NCBI GenBank assembly: GCA_031267375.1
Contig: JAIRZE010000070.1
Location: 1-7,047 of the forward strand
From: Rickettsiales bacterium
Lineage (GTDB): Bacteria; Pseudomonadota; Alphaproteobacteria; Rs-D84
Direction of reading: 5' to 3'
Length of the DNA: 7,047 nt
Shown here: positions 1 through 4,751 of the stretch, one piece after another
Layout: the number at the start of each line of letters is the position of its first letter
Position numbering within the stretch: the stretch's first letter is position 1
The notes under the pieces: model-generated
The model's database searches: none
Told to the model about the DNA's origin: nothing
The model's input: the letters and a program-made list of their open reading frames with translations, nothing else
Position numbers and translations under genes: made by a program

Positions 1-55
1 GAGAGTAGAGAGTAGAGAGTAGAGAGTAGAGAGTAGAGAGTAGAGAGTAGAGAGT
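1..55. repeat. GAGAGTA heptanucleotide tandem array (left edge)
   Basis: Seven perfect copies of GAGAGTA are followed by a partial eighth (GAGAGT). The array begins at base 1, so it may continue outside the window. It lies in non-coding DNA, about 265 bp beyond the 3' end of rpsD. Pure 7-bp arrays of this kind are prone to slippage and copy-number change. Nothing suggests that it is translated. Confidence 0.95.
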
Positions 56-80
56 GGGGCATTAGAATTCCATTATTATA

Positions 81-96
81 TGTGATGTGCATCACA
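81..96. promoter_or_regulatory. Possible CRP/FNR-family binding site
   Basis: The 16-bp dyad TGTGATGTGCATCACA has perfect 7-bp arms around TG and fits the CRP consensus TGTGA-N6-TCACA exactly. It sits between the GAGAGTA array and a large palindromic repeat. No gene inside the window starts next to it, since rpsD ends on the other side. If real, it would control a gene to the left of the window. The match is seen directly; the binding is inference from one motif and could be chance. Confidence 0.35.
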
Positions 97-118
97 CATC
101 AGTAGAGCAATAACAATT

Positions 119-248
119 AAACTCGGTGGAAATTCCCCTCCTTTGGAGGGGTGGCGGCGGAGCCGCCGGGGAGGGTGCCTGAATAAGAAAACCCACCCCG
201 CCCCCTGCGGGGGCACCCCTCCATAGGAGGGGAATTTAGACCGAGTTT
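119..248. repeat. Large compound palindromic repeat, copy A
   Basis: A 130-bp imperfect palindrome bounded by AAACTCGGT and ACCGAGTTT. It contains four sub-hairpins in order: CCCCTCC/GGAGGGG (135-151, loop TTT), GGCGGC/GCCGCC with loop GGA, GCCCCC/GGGGGC with loop TGC, and CCCCTCC/GGAGGGG (216-232, loop ATA). The two halves also pair with each other, so the strand could fold as one long stem or as a clover of hairpins. Copies B (1166-1295) and C (6212-6365) share the layout. It is intergenic, downstream of the rpsD terminator. No coding capacity; a non-autonomous mobile or REP-like element is the likely class. Confidence 0.9.
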
Positions 249-263
249 TTATAACACCAATAA

Positions 264-291
264 TTGCTAATTGCTCATTGATAATTGCTAA
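264..291. repeat. Four-heptamer 28-bp repeat, locus 1
   Basis: Four consecutive 7-mers on the plus strand: TTGCTAA, TTGCTCA, TTGATAA, TTGCTAA. The same four-unit design occurs at 4991-5018, 6954-6981 (reverse orientation) and 7017-7044. Bases 262-280 are identical to 4989-5007. It lies between palindromic repeat A and the rpsD terminator and carries no gene. Confidence 0.85.
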
Positions 292-293
292 TT

Positions 294-320
294 AAAAATG
301 CGGGCTTTGCCCGCATTTTT
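294..320 (-). terminator. Intrinsic terminator of rpsD (possibly bidirectional)
   Basis: The perfect inverted repeat AAAAATGCGGGC / GCCCGCATTTTT has a 3-base loop and runs of A and T on its two flanks. On the minus strand the stem begins at the rpsD stop codon and ends in a U-rich tail. The symmetric A/T tracts mean it could also stop transcription from the left. Confidence 0.9.
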
Positions 321-952
321 TACCGTGAATAGAATTCAACGACCAATTCCGGATTCATTTGAACCGGATATGGAACATCTTCAAACGCCGGAACGCGGAC
401 ATAGGTCGCGACAAAATTCGCACTGTCCACTTTCACATAGTCGCAGAACGGGCGTTCCGCAGACTCCAAAGACAATACCACCAGCGGCATCTGCTTTGCT
501 TTTTCAGAAATAGTGATTTCATCGCCCGGCTTTACCTGATAGCTGGAAATCTTCACGCGTTTTCCGTTGACCAAGATATGCCCGTGGCTGACCAACTGGC
601 GCGCGCTGAAAACCGTAGGCGCAAACTTTGCGCGATATACAACGGCGTCCAAACGGCGTTCCAGCAGACCAATCATATTCTGTGGCGTATCGCCTTTTAT
701 ATTGTCGGCTTCGGCATAGTATTTGTGGAATTTCTTTTCGCCGACATTGCCGTAATAGCCTTTCAGGGTCTGTTTGGCTTTGTGCTGTTTCGCATAGTCG
801 GATTGATTTCCCTGGCGCGCGGTCGGTCCGTGCTGTCCGGGTTTGTACTTGCGTTTGTTGAACGGGGATTTAGCCTGGCCCCACAGGTTCACGCCCAGAA
901 CGCGGGCGATTTTAAGTTTGCGAGTGCTGCGTTTCGCGCCATCTCTTGCCAT
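320..952 (-). CDS. rpsD: 30S ribosomal protein S4
   Basis: The gene encodes 210 residues of ribosomal protein S4, a primary 16S rRNA-binding protein that nucleates assembly of the 30S body. Recognisable parts are an N-terminal rRNA-binding region with LGVNLWG (19-25) and KPGQHG (37-42), KGYYGN (64-69), the S4 RNA-binding domain at about 98-162 (LERRLDAVVYRAKF, HGHILVNGKRV, KPGDEI), and a C-terminus ending VVEFYSR. The length is normal for the family. I chose ATG 952 because AAAGGA lies 7 bases upstream and the family starts near here; a longer in-frame version from 997 merely translates a palindromic repeat (MDSRLRGN). The gene is monocistronic, as is usual in alphaproteobacteria, with a leader of about 160 nt and its own terminator. 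S4 autoregulation through the leader is possible but not shown. Confidence 0.98.
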   Translation of the reverse strand: MARDGAKRSTRKLKIARVLGVNLWGQAKSPFNKRKYKPGQHGPTARQGNQSDYAKQHKAKQTLKGYYGNVGEKKFHKYYAEADNIKGDTPQNMIGLLERRLDAVVYRAKFAPTVFSARQLVSHGHILVNGKRVKISSYQVKPGDEITISEKAKQMPLVVLSLESAERPFCDYVKVDSANFVATYVRVPAFEDVPYPVQMNPELVVEFYSR

Positions 953-973
953 TTTGTTTTCCTTTGGTTTGTA

Positions 974-993
974 ATTCCCGCGCAGGCGGGAAT
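974..993. repeat. dRS3-like 20-bp palindrome, copy 1
   Basis: ATTCCC-GCGCAGGC-GGGAAT matches the neisserial dRS3 pattern ATTCCC-N8-GGGAAT exactly. It lies in the rpsD leader, 21 bases upstream of the ATG and just before the ribosome binding site, so its hairpin would form in the mRNA next to the initiation region. Other copies are at 3189-3208, 3219-3238 and 3296-3315. Confidence 0.9.
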
Positions 994-1009
994 CCATCGT
1001 TTATAAAGC

Positions 1010-1105
1010 ATCGCACGCAGTGCGATTGCATTATTTCGCCAGCCATTTGACAGAATCCTTATCTTTTCGCGCGACCAAAGGACGCGGTAAATTATTCAGT
1101 TCTGG
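1010..1105 (-). other. rpsD leader: dyad and coding-like remnant
   Basis: This part of the leader holds a perfect dyad ATCGCAC-GCA-GTGCGAT (1010-1026). Immediately upstream is a 24-codon stop-bounded minus-strand stretch (1031-1105) that ends in PRPLVARKDKDSVKWLAK. It has no start codon and I do not recognise it; it could be a decayed gene end or chance. Apart from these, the promoter at 1121-1149 and the flanking repeats, I see nothing in the roughly 365 bases between rpsD and RNase J. Confidence 0.3.
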
Positions 1106-1120
1106 TTAGCCAACCCCGCC

Positions 1121-1149
1121 ATATTAGCGGTATTTTATGAAGAAATCAA
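1121..1149 (-). promoter_or_regulatory. Candidate sigma70 promoter for rpsD
   Basis: Reading the minus strand, TTGATT (1144-1149) and TAATAT (1121-1126) are separated by exactly 17 bp. Transcription would start near 1114 and give a leader of about 160 nt before rpsD. Spacing and hexamers resemble the stronger promoters of alaS and the EF-hand gene in this window. Confidence 0.5.
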
Positions 1150-1165
1150 GTTTTTTGTTTAATTA

Positions 1166-1295
1166 AAGCTCGGTGGTAATTCCCCTCCATAGGAGGGGTG
1201 CCCCCGAAGGGGGCGGGGAGGGTTCTCTTATTTCAAACACCCTCCCCGGCGCTACGCGCCACCCCTCCACAGGAGGGGAATTTAGACCGAGTTTT
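1166..1295. repeat. Large compound palindromic repeat, copy B
   Basis: A 130-bp copy bounded by AAGCTCGGT and ACCGAGTTTT. Its hairpins in order are CCCCTCC/GGAGGGG, GCCCCC/GGGGGC with loop GAA, GGCGC/GCGCC with loop TAC, and CCCCTCC/GGAGGGG. The two inner hairpin types occur in the opposite order to copy A. It begins 23 bases beyond the RNase J stop codon and is the only strong structure there, so it may double as that gene's transcription stop, although it lacks a clear U-tract. Confidence 0.9.
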
Positions 1296-1318
1296 ATAAC
1301 AACATAATTATTTCTGCA

Positions 1319-2977
1319 TTACTTCTGCACAAAGTGTACCAGAATGTTCGGGCTTTTGCGATCCCCAAGCAGCGGACGAACTACCTTTTTCACCGCTTGC
1401 TCTACCGCATCGCGCAAGTTTTGTTCGTTCTTTCTTTCCGCCTTGCCCATAGCATCAATCATTTTCGTGATTTCAATCTGAATCTGACGCTTCATAAAGC
1501 CGGTGCGATCCGATTCAAACACTCCGGCAGATGATACATCGGGCGTGCCTTTCAGATATCCGCGCTTGTCCACGGGCAGGGTCGCAAACACCGCGCCTTC
1601 GGTTGACATACGCTTGCGGTTCTTTAATACGGGATCTTCGCTGCCGCGTTCTGTTTCGCCTTCCATAACTATATATCCGGTCTTAAAGCTTTCCGCGACA
1701 TAGGGGGCTTCGTCTTTTTTCAGCGCCACGATGTCGCCGTTATGCACCAGCATCATATGCTTTGCGCCGCCGAATTCCATAGCCATTTTCGCGTTCAGCA
1801 TTTCAGACAGATATTCGCCGTGCATAGGGATTATAGTCTGGGGATGAACGATTTCATAAAAGCGCTCGTATTCCGGCCGTCCCGCGTGCCCGGACGCGTG
1901 AACTTTGTCCGTGTCGTATATTGTGCGCGTCGCGATTCCCATTTTTGCAAGCTTTGTGTACAGGAACGATATTTCAGATTCGCGTCCCGGAATTACCAGC
2001 GCGGAAAAGATGACCGTGTCCGTCGGCTGCAATTTCAGCTCTTTCACGTGGCCGCGGCAAAGTCGCGTCAGCATCGCGTACTTTTCCCCCTGGGATCCGG
2101 TCAGGTAAATCGCCTGTTTGTTCGCCGGCAAGTCGGATATTTCTTTGTACAGTTTTGTATCGTCTTTGCCCAGATAACCCAGCTGTATTCCGAGCTGGCG
2201 AAATTCCGGCAGACCGACATATGGCACGGCGCGGTCGCTGCTGCGCTCTTTAATCGCGGCGATGCGGCCGGCGGCCGCGGCCGCTTTCGCGAATCCATCT
2301 ATTCGCGCCAAGCTGCGGGAATATCCCGCGACAAAGACGCGGCCCGGCGCTTTTTTCATAATGCTTTCCAGCGTCTCGCCAACCTCTGCTTCCGTAACTT
2401 GCGGCGTCAAGCGGTTCGGATTTGTGGAATCGCAGACGACGGCCAGCAAGTTCGGGTCGCTGCCGATTTCTTTCAAGCGCAGGTAATCCGTGGGCTTTTC
2501 AATCGGAATCGCGTCGTTGAAAGTCCAGTCGCCGGTATGCAGAATTTTTCCAGCGCCGGTCTTTATCACAATCATTTGCGCTTCTGGGATAGAGTGCGAT
2601 GCGTGGAAAGTTTCAATCGCAAACGGGGCGATTTCAAATTCCGCGCCGTTGTGATCAAACACGCGGAAGTCCGAATCTTTATAATCCACGCCCATTCCGT
2701 CAAAAGTTCTCTTCATAAATGTAGCGACAAAGTTGGTGCAATAAATCGGGCACCGGAACTTTCCCCAGACATATTTCATAGCGCCCACGTGGTCTTCGTG
2801 GCCGTGTGTCAGAATGATTCCGACTACATCTTTCTTGCGCTTGTCCAGCCAGGTGGTGTCGCTGTATTTCACATCGTCGCCGCCGACATCCTGGTCCAAC
2901 AATCCCATTCCGCAATCAACAATCAGATACTTTCCCTTGTACTTATAGCAATACATATTCTGGCCGACGTGTTCCAA
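1319..2977 (-). CDS. rnj: Ribonuclease J (metallo-beta-lactamase / beta-CASP nuclease)
   Basis: RNase J degrades and processes RNA through 5'-exonuclease and endonuclease activity. Counting from the TTG at 2977, visible motifs are the metal-binding HGHEDH (58-63), ETFHASHS with H128, LHTGDW with D150, CDSTN (182-186), LTGSQGE (292-298), HASGH (360-364) and PMHGEY with H386, followed by a C-terminal domain ending near 552. The TTG is almost certainly not the true start: the conserved first strand KVYFFALGG, equivalent to the family's PLGG(V/A)GEIG motif, continues in frame upstream to about 3004. That frame stays open only to 3088, where a TGA closes it, and it holds no ATG, GTG or TTG above 2977. 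The missing N-terminus lies in another frame (2923-3180), so a -1 shift, an unusual start or a sequence error is implied. No promoter of its own was found; it may be cotranscribed with alaS. The function is certain, the start is not. Confidence 0.93.
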   Translation of the reverse strand: MEHVGQNMYCYKYKGKYLIVDCGMGLLDQDVGGDDVKYSDTTWLDKRKKDVVGIILTHGHEDHVGAMKYVWGKFRCPIYCTNFVATFMKRTFDGMGVDYKDSDFRVFDHNGAEFEIAPFAIETFHASHSIPEAQMIVIKTGAGKILHTGDWTFNDAIPIEKPTDYLRLKEIGSDPNLLAVVCDSTNPNRLTPQVTEAEVGETLESIMKKAPGRVFVAGYSRSLARIDGFAKAAAAAGRIAAIKERSSDRAVPYVGLPEFRQLGIQLGYLGKDDTKLYKEISDLPANKQAIYLTGSQGEKYAMLTRLCRGHVKELKLQPTDTVIFSALVIPGRESEISFLYTKLAKMGIATRTIYDTDKVHASGHAGRPEYERFYEIVHPQTIIPMHGEYLSEMLNAKMAMEFGGAKHMMLVHNGDIVALKKDEAPYVAESFKTGYIVMEGETERGSEDPVLKNRKRMSTEGAVFATLPVDKRGYLKGTPDVSSAGVFESDRTGFMKRQIQIEITKMIDAMGKAERKNEQNLRDAVEQAVKKVVRPLLGDRKSPNILVHFVQK

Positions 2978-3180
2978 GCCGCCCAGGGCAAAGAAATAAA
3001 CCTTGTCGTCGTTTTGGTCGGATTCCGGCGCGCGTTTTGCGCGGGCTGGGCCGCAGGTTTTTTCTTTTGCTCTTGCTTTTCTTTTTTTTCATCCATAGCG
3101 ATCAGCTTGTCCTCTTCTGCAAAGTCTTGCAGAAAGGGCAGGTTGCCGATCATATTGTTTTTGTCTTTTACTTTTACCAT
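2923..3180 (-). CDS. Probable N-terminal part of RNase J in the preceding frame
   Basis: An open frame starts at ATG 3180 (alternative ATG 3096). Its first 55 or so residues look like a natural leader, including DFAEEDKLIAMDEKKEKQ and a Lys/Gln/Ala/Pro-rich linker. From about 3010 onward the same DNA encodes conserved RNase J residues in the -1 frame, so the tail of this frame (PWAAWNTSA onwards) is only the shadow of that. The A8 run at 3082-3089 lies in the overlap and would allow passage from this frame to the RNase J frame. No good Shine-Dalgarno precedes ATG 3180; GGGAA, about 9 bases upstream, comes from a palindromic repeat. It could also be an independent small ORF. Confidence 0.5.
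   Translation of the reverse strand: MVKVKDKNNMIGNLPFLQDFAEEDKLIAMDEKKEKQEQKKKPAAQPAQNARRNPTKTTTRFISLPWAAWNTSARICIAISTRESI
3082..3089 (-). other. A8 run: candidate -1 frameshift site for RNase J
   Basis: On the minus strand the frame from ATG 3096 reads GAT GAA AAA AAA GAA, giving the in-phase heptamer A AAA AAA followed by G. A -1 slip here leads straight into the open RNase J frame, whose upstream limit is a TGA at 3089-3091 overlapping the run. A homopolymer error in the assembly would look the same. Confidence 0.45.
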
Positions 3181-3188
3181 TTTTTATT

Positions 3189-3208
3189 ATTCCCGCAAAG
3201 GCGGGAAT
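3189..3208. repeat. dRS3-like 20-bp palindrome, copy 2
   Basis: ATTCCC-GCAAAGGC-GGGAAT, the second copy of the 20-bp palindrome. It ends 8 bases upstream of ATG 3180 and exactly 30 bp from the equivalent point of the next copy. Confidence 0.9.
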
Positions 3209-3218
3209 CCCTTGTTAT

Positions 3219-3238
3219 ATTCCTGCGCAGGCGGGAAT
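3219..3238. repeat. dRS3-like 20-bp palindrome, copy 3
   Basis: ATTCCT-GCGCAGGC-GGGAAT has one change in the left arm. It forms a 30-bp-period tandem pair with the copy at 3189-3208. Confidence 0.85.
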
Positions 3239-3295
3239 ACATTGTATTAATCAGCTTGCAAATTGCGCGCGTGTCCGCGGCTTTATTTACAAGGG

Positions 3296-3315
3296 TTTCC
3301 CGCCTGCGCGGGAAT
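3296..3315. repeat. dRS3-like 20-bp palindrome, copy 4 (opposite orientation)
   Basis: TTTCCC-GCCTGCGC-GGGAAT is the same palindrome with its core in reverse orientation. It lies 4 bases past the stop codon of the alaS C-terminal part and is the only hairpin there. It has no U-tract, so it is a weak terminator candidate at best. The three palindromes plus about 55 bases of plain sequence fill the gap between this gene and RNase J. Confidence 0.85.
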
Positions 3316-3319
3316 TTAA

Positions 3320-4036
3320 TTATTTCGCCTGGTCGCCGACGGACATAGTTATTCTGCGTATGCCGCTGGCGATGGACTTTTCTTTATTTATCTTGGCGCC
3401 TTTTATTTCGCCGGTATGCGTTATGTGCGTGCCGCCGCAGAGTTCAATGGATATATCCCCGGCAGATACCATACGAACCGTATCGCCGTATTTTTCCCCG
3501 AACAAGGCCATTGCGCCGCGAGATTTTGCTTCCTCTATGGGCAGCTCTTCGGTCGCGACGGGCAAATCAGCCGCAATCCATTCGTTTATCAGCCGCTCTG
3601 TTTCCGCTTTTTCAGAATCGGTCATAGGGCGCGGAAATAAAAAGTCAAACCGCACGCTGTCCGGCGACACCTTGCTGCCGCGCTGTTCCACGGTATCGCC
3701 CAAGACTTTGCGCAATGCGGCTTGCAGCAGATGCGCGGCGGTATGAGCGCGCGCGGTCTGGGCGCGCAAAGCGCCATTGACGACAGCGTTTGCCATATCG
3801 CCAACCGCGGCGTCCGCGATTAAATTTCCTTTATGAATTACCAGACCATCAATGGGGAATGTCTCTATGATATTCATAATGCCGACAAGCTCTCCTGCGT
3901 CGCCGACCTGTCCGCCCATAGTAGCATAAAACGGTGTCTTGTCAAGCGCGACCTCTACCTCGTCCCCGGCGGCGGCTGAATTTACAAATTCATTATTGCG
4001 CAAAATCGCAAGAATTTTTGATTTCTCAATAGCCAT
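3320..4036 (-). CDS. alaS: Alanyl-tRNA synthetase, separate C-terminal part (editing domain only)
   Basis: This 238-residue protein is the editing domain of AlaRS, which hydrolyses Ser- or Gly-tRNA(Ala). Visible are KTPFYATMGGQVGD (33-46), the zinc/editing site HTAAH (H98, H102), GAMALFGEKYGD (174-185) and CGGTH (C200, H204). All four family metal/active-site residues are present. It starts where the family's editing domain begins (KSKILAIL) and ends just after it (SGIRRI), so the C-Ala dimerisation domain of standard AlaRS is missing. ATG 4036 is chosen because AAAGGA lies 10 bases upstream; an extension to 4177 would overlap the HEPN gene. It follows that gene after 31 bases, in a different frame from the alaS N-terminal part. 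It probably works with that part as a two-subunit enzyme. A free AlaX-type editing protein is an alternative, but the sequence fits the AlaRS domain and its order. Confidence 0.93.
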   Translation of the reverse strand: MAIEKSKILAILRNNEFVNSAAAGDEVEVALDKTPFYATMGGQVGDAGELVGIMNIIETFPIDGLVIHKGNLIADAAVGDMANAVVNGALRAQTARAHTAAHLLQAALRKVLGDTVEQRGSKVSPDSVRFDFLFPRPMTDSEKAETERLINEWIAADLPVATEELPIEEAKSRGAMALFGEKYGDTVRMVSAGDISIELCGGTHITHTGEIKGAKINKEKSIASGIRRITMSVGDQAK

Positions 4037-4042
4037 ATTTTC
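4034..4042. repeat. 9-bp direct repeat, left flank of HEPN insert
   Basis: CATATTTTC here recurs exactly at 4760-4768, so the pair brackets the HEPN gene at a period of 726 bp. This copy includes the start codon (ATG on the minus strand) of the alaS C-terminal part. It may be a target-site duplication or a short homology; chance is possible at this length and base composition. Confidence 0.5.
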
Positions 4043-4061
4043 TATCCTTTGATTATTTTTC

Positions 4062-4090
4062 TTGACTTTAATCTCTGTTTTCCGTATAAT
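4062..4090 (+). promoter_or_regulatory. Near-consensus promoter antisense to the HEPN gene
   Basis: TTGACT (4062-4067), a 17-bp spacer and TATAAT (4085-4090) on the plus strand form the best sigma70-type promoter in the window. The start would be near 4097, directly before the hairpin at 4100-4133. No plus-strand gene follows. It overlaps the stop codon and last codons of the HEPN gene, so a transcript would be antisense to that mRNA. Confidence 0.55.
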
Positions 4091-4751
4091 CAGACTCAGA
4101 AGTGCCCCGCGGATGAATACGCCGCGGGGACTTGTTTTCAAATTCTGAAAATACTTCTTCAAAATTACTTTTTTCACGAATCCATTCGCCCAGTTCAGGT
4201 GATAATAAATTTATTATTTCAATAATATCATCGCGCCGCAGTTTCAGTTTGTCTTTGTTTGTTGTTATGATTGCAAAATGTGCGATTTTATTTCTTGTAT
4301 TCTTAATCTGAGATAATTTCAAATATACATATTTCCTTTTCACATCATCGTGCACAAATATATGCTTCAATATTCCATTCCATAATGCGACATAATCGGA
4401 AGAAAATAATTCAACCCAGAATCCGAACATAAAATTATTCAAAACATCAAGATTTTTGTGAGTGCTCTTGCCGCCTATCTTTGCATTTTTTTGCGCTAAT
4501 TTAATGGCCGTTGCAACCTGTTCTCTTTGATAATCGCCCCATTGGACGCAGCTCCACCAGTCTTCTTGTTTATAAAATTCCACCGCTGCCGAATGAATTT
4601 TATTGCGAAGCGAAATTTCCAGACAATGCAATAGCGAGTACATAGCTTCCGCCAGTCGCAAATCCAGCCAATATAAATCCGGCTGATTGTCAAATACCGC
4701 CATTCTTTGCACGGACAGACAGTCATAAAAGCATTGAATATCGCGTGTCAT
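4068..4751 (-). CDS. HEPN-domain Abi_2-like protein inserted in alaS
   Basis: This 227-residue protein resembles the Abi_2-type abortive-infection family, HEPN-fold proteins that are often RNases. It has LSVQRM near the start (12-17), LEISLRNKIH (44-53), EDWW (63-66), FGFWVELFS (109-117), the HEPN RX4H motif RNKIAH (R153, N154, H158) and a family-like end LLSPELGEWIREKSNF. The last 20 or so residues (SPRRIHPRGTSES onwards) run through a hairpin and look like a tail added at the insertion. ATG 4751 directly follows the TAG of the alaS N-terminal part with no clear Shine-Dalgarno, unlike its neighbours, so translation probably depends on coupling. Counted by hand, 4201-4440 is about 29% G+C against roughly 55-70% in sampled alaS lines, which points to horizontal gain. 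No partner antitoxin or transposase is visible. RNase activity and phage defence are inference from the family. Confidence 0.82.
   Translation of the reverse strand: MTRDIQCFYDCLSVQRMAVFDNQPDLYWLDLRLAEAMYSLLHCLEISLRNKIHSAAVEFYKQEDWWSCVQWGDYQREQVATAIKLAQKNAKIGGKSTHKNLDVLNNFMFGFWVELFSSDYVALWNGILKHIFVHDDVKRKYVYLKLSQIKNTRNKIAHFAIITTNKDKLKLRRDDIIEIINLLSPELGEWIREKSNFEEVFSEFENKSPRRIHPRGTSESDYTENRD
4100..4138 (+). terminator. Stem-loop following the antisense promoter
   Basis: AAGT-CCCCGCGG (with one bulged G) pairs with CCGCGGGG-ACTT around a 9-base loop, followed on the plus strand by GTTTTC. Coming directly after the promoter at 4062-4090, it would give an RNA of only about 40-45 nt. The U-tract is short, so termination is uncertain. 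On the minus strand it lies within the last codons of the HEPN gene and has no U-tract. Confidence 0.4.

Noticed and set aside
953..997. 15-residue N-terminal extension of S4 (MDSRLRGN...)
   Set aside because: It is encoded by the palindromic repeat, lies upstream of the good AAAGGA site, and S4 proteins do not carry it.
359..1006. Plus-strand open frame opposite rpsD
   Set aside because: The shadow of rpsD. Its end (VIPAQAGIH) is just the translated dRS3-like repeat.
998..1165. A tRNA or other small structured RNA gene between rpsD and RNase J
   Set aside because: No T-loop GTTCGA-type motif, no acceptor stem pairing and no CCA context; only a short dyad is present.
1742..3250. Long plus-strand open frame of about 500 codons opposite RNase J
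   Set aside because: It is the reverse-strand shadow of the well-supported RNase J gene. Its product has no recognisable family features and it crosses two repeats.
3181..3319. Remnant of the AlaRS C-Ala domain (open stretch with NKAADTRAICKLIN)
   Set aside because: It lies in another frame, runs through the repeats, has no start and I could not align it with C-Ala features.
4037..4177. 47-residue N-terminal extension of the alaS editing part
   Set aside because: It would overlap the HEPN gene and run through a hairpin. ATG 4036 has a proper Shine-Dalgarno and matches the start of the family's editing domain.
4068..4751. Intein or homing endonuclease interrupting alaS
   Set aside because: The insert has its own start and stop, no splicing-block motifs, and no LAGLIDADG, HNH or GIY-YIG pattern. 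The flanking alaS frames differ, so protein splicing could not join them in one chain.
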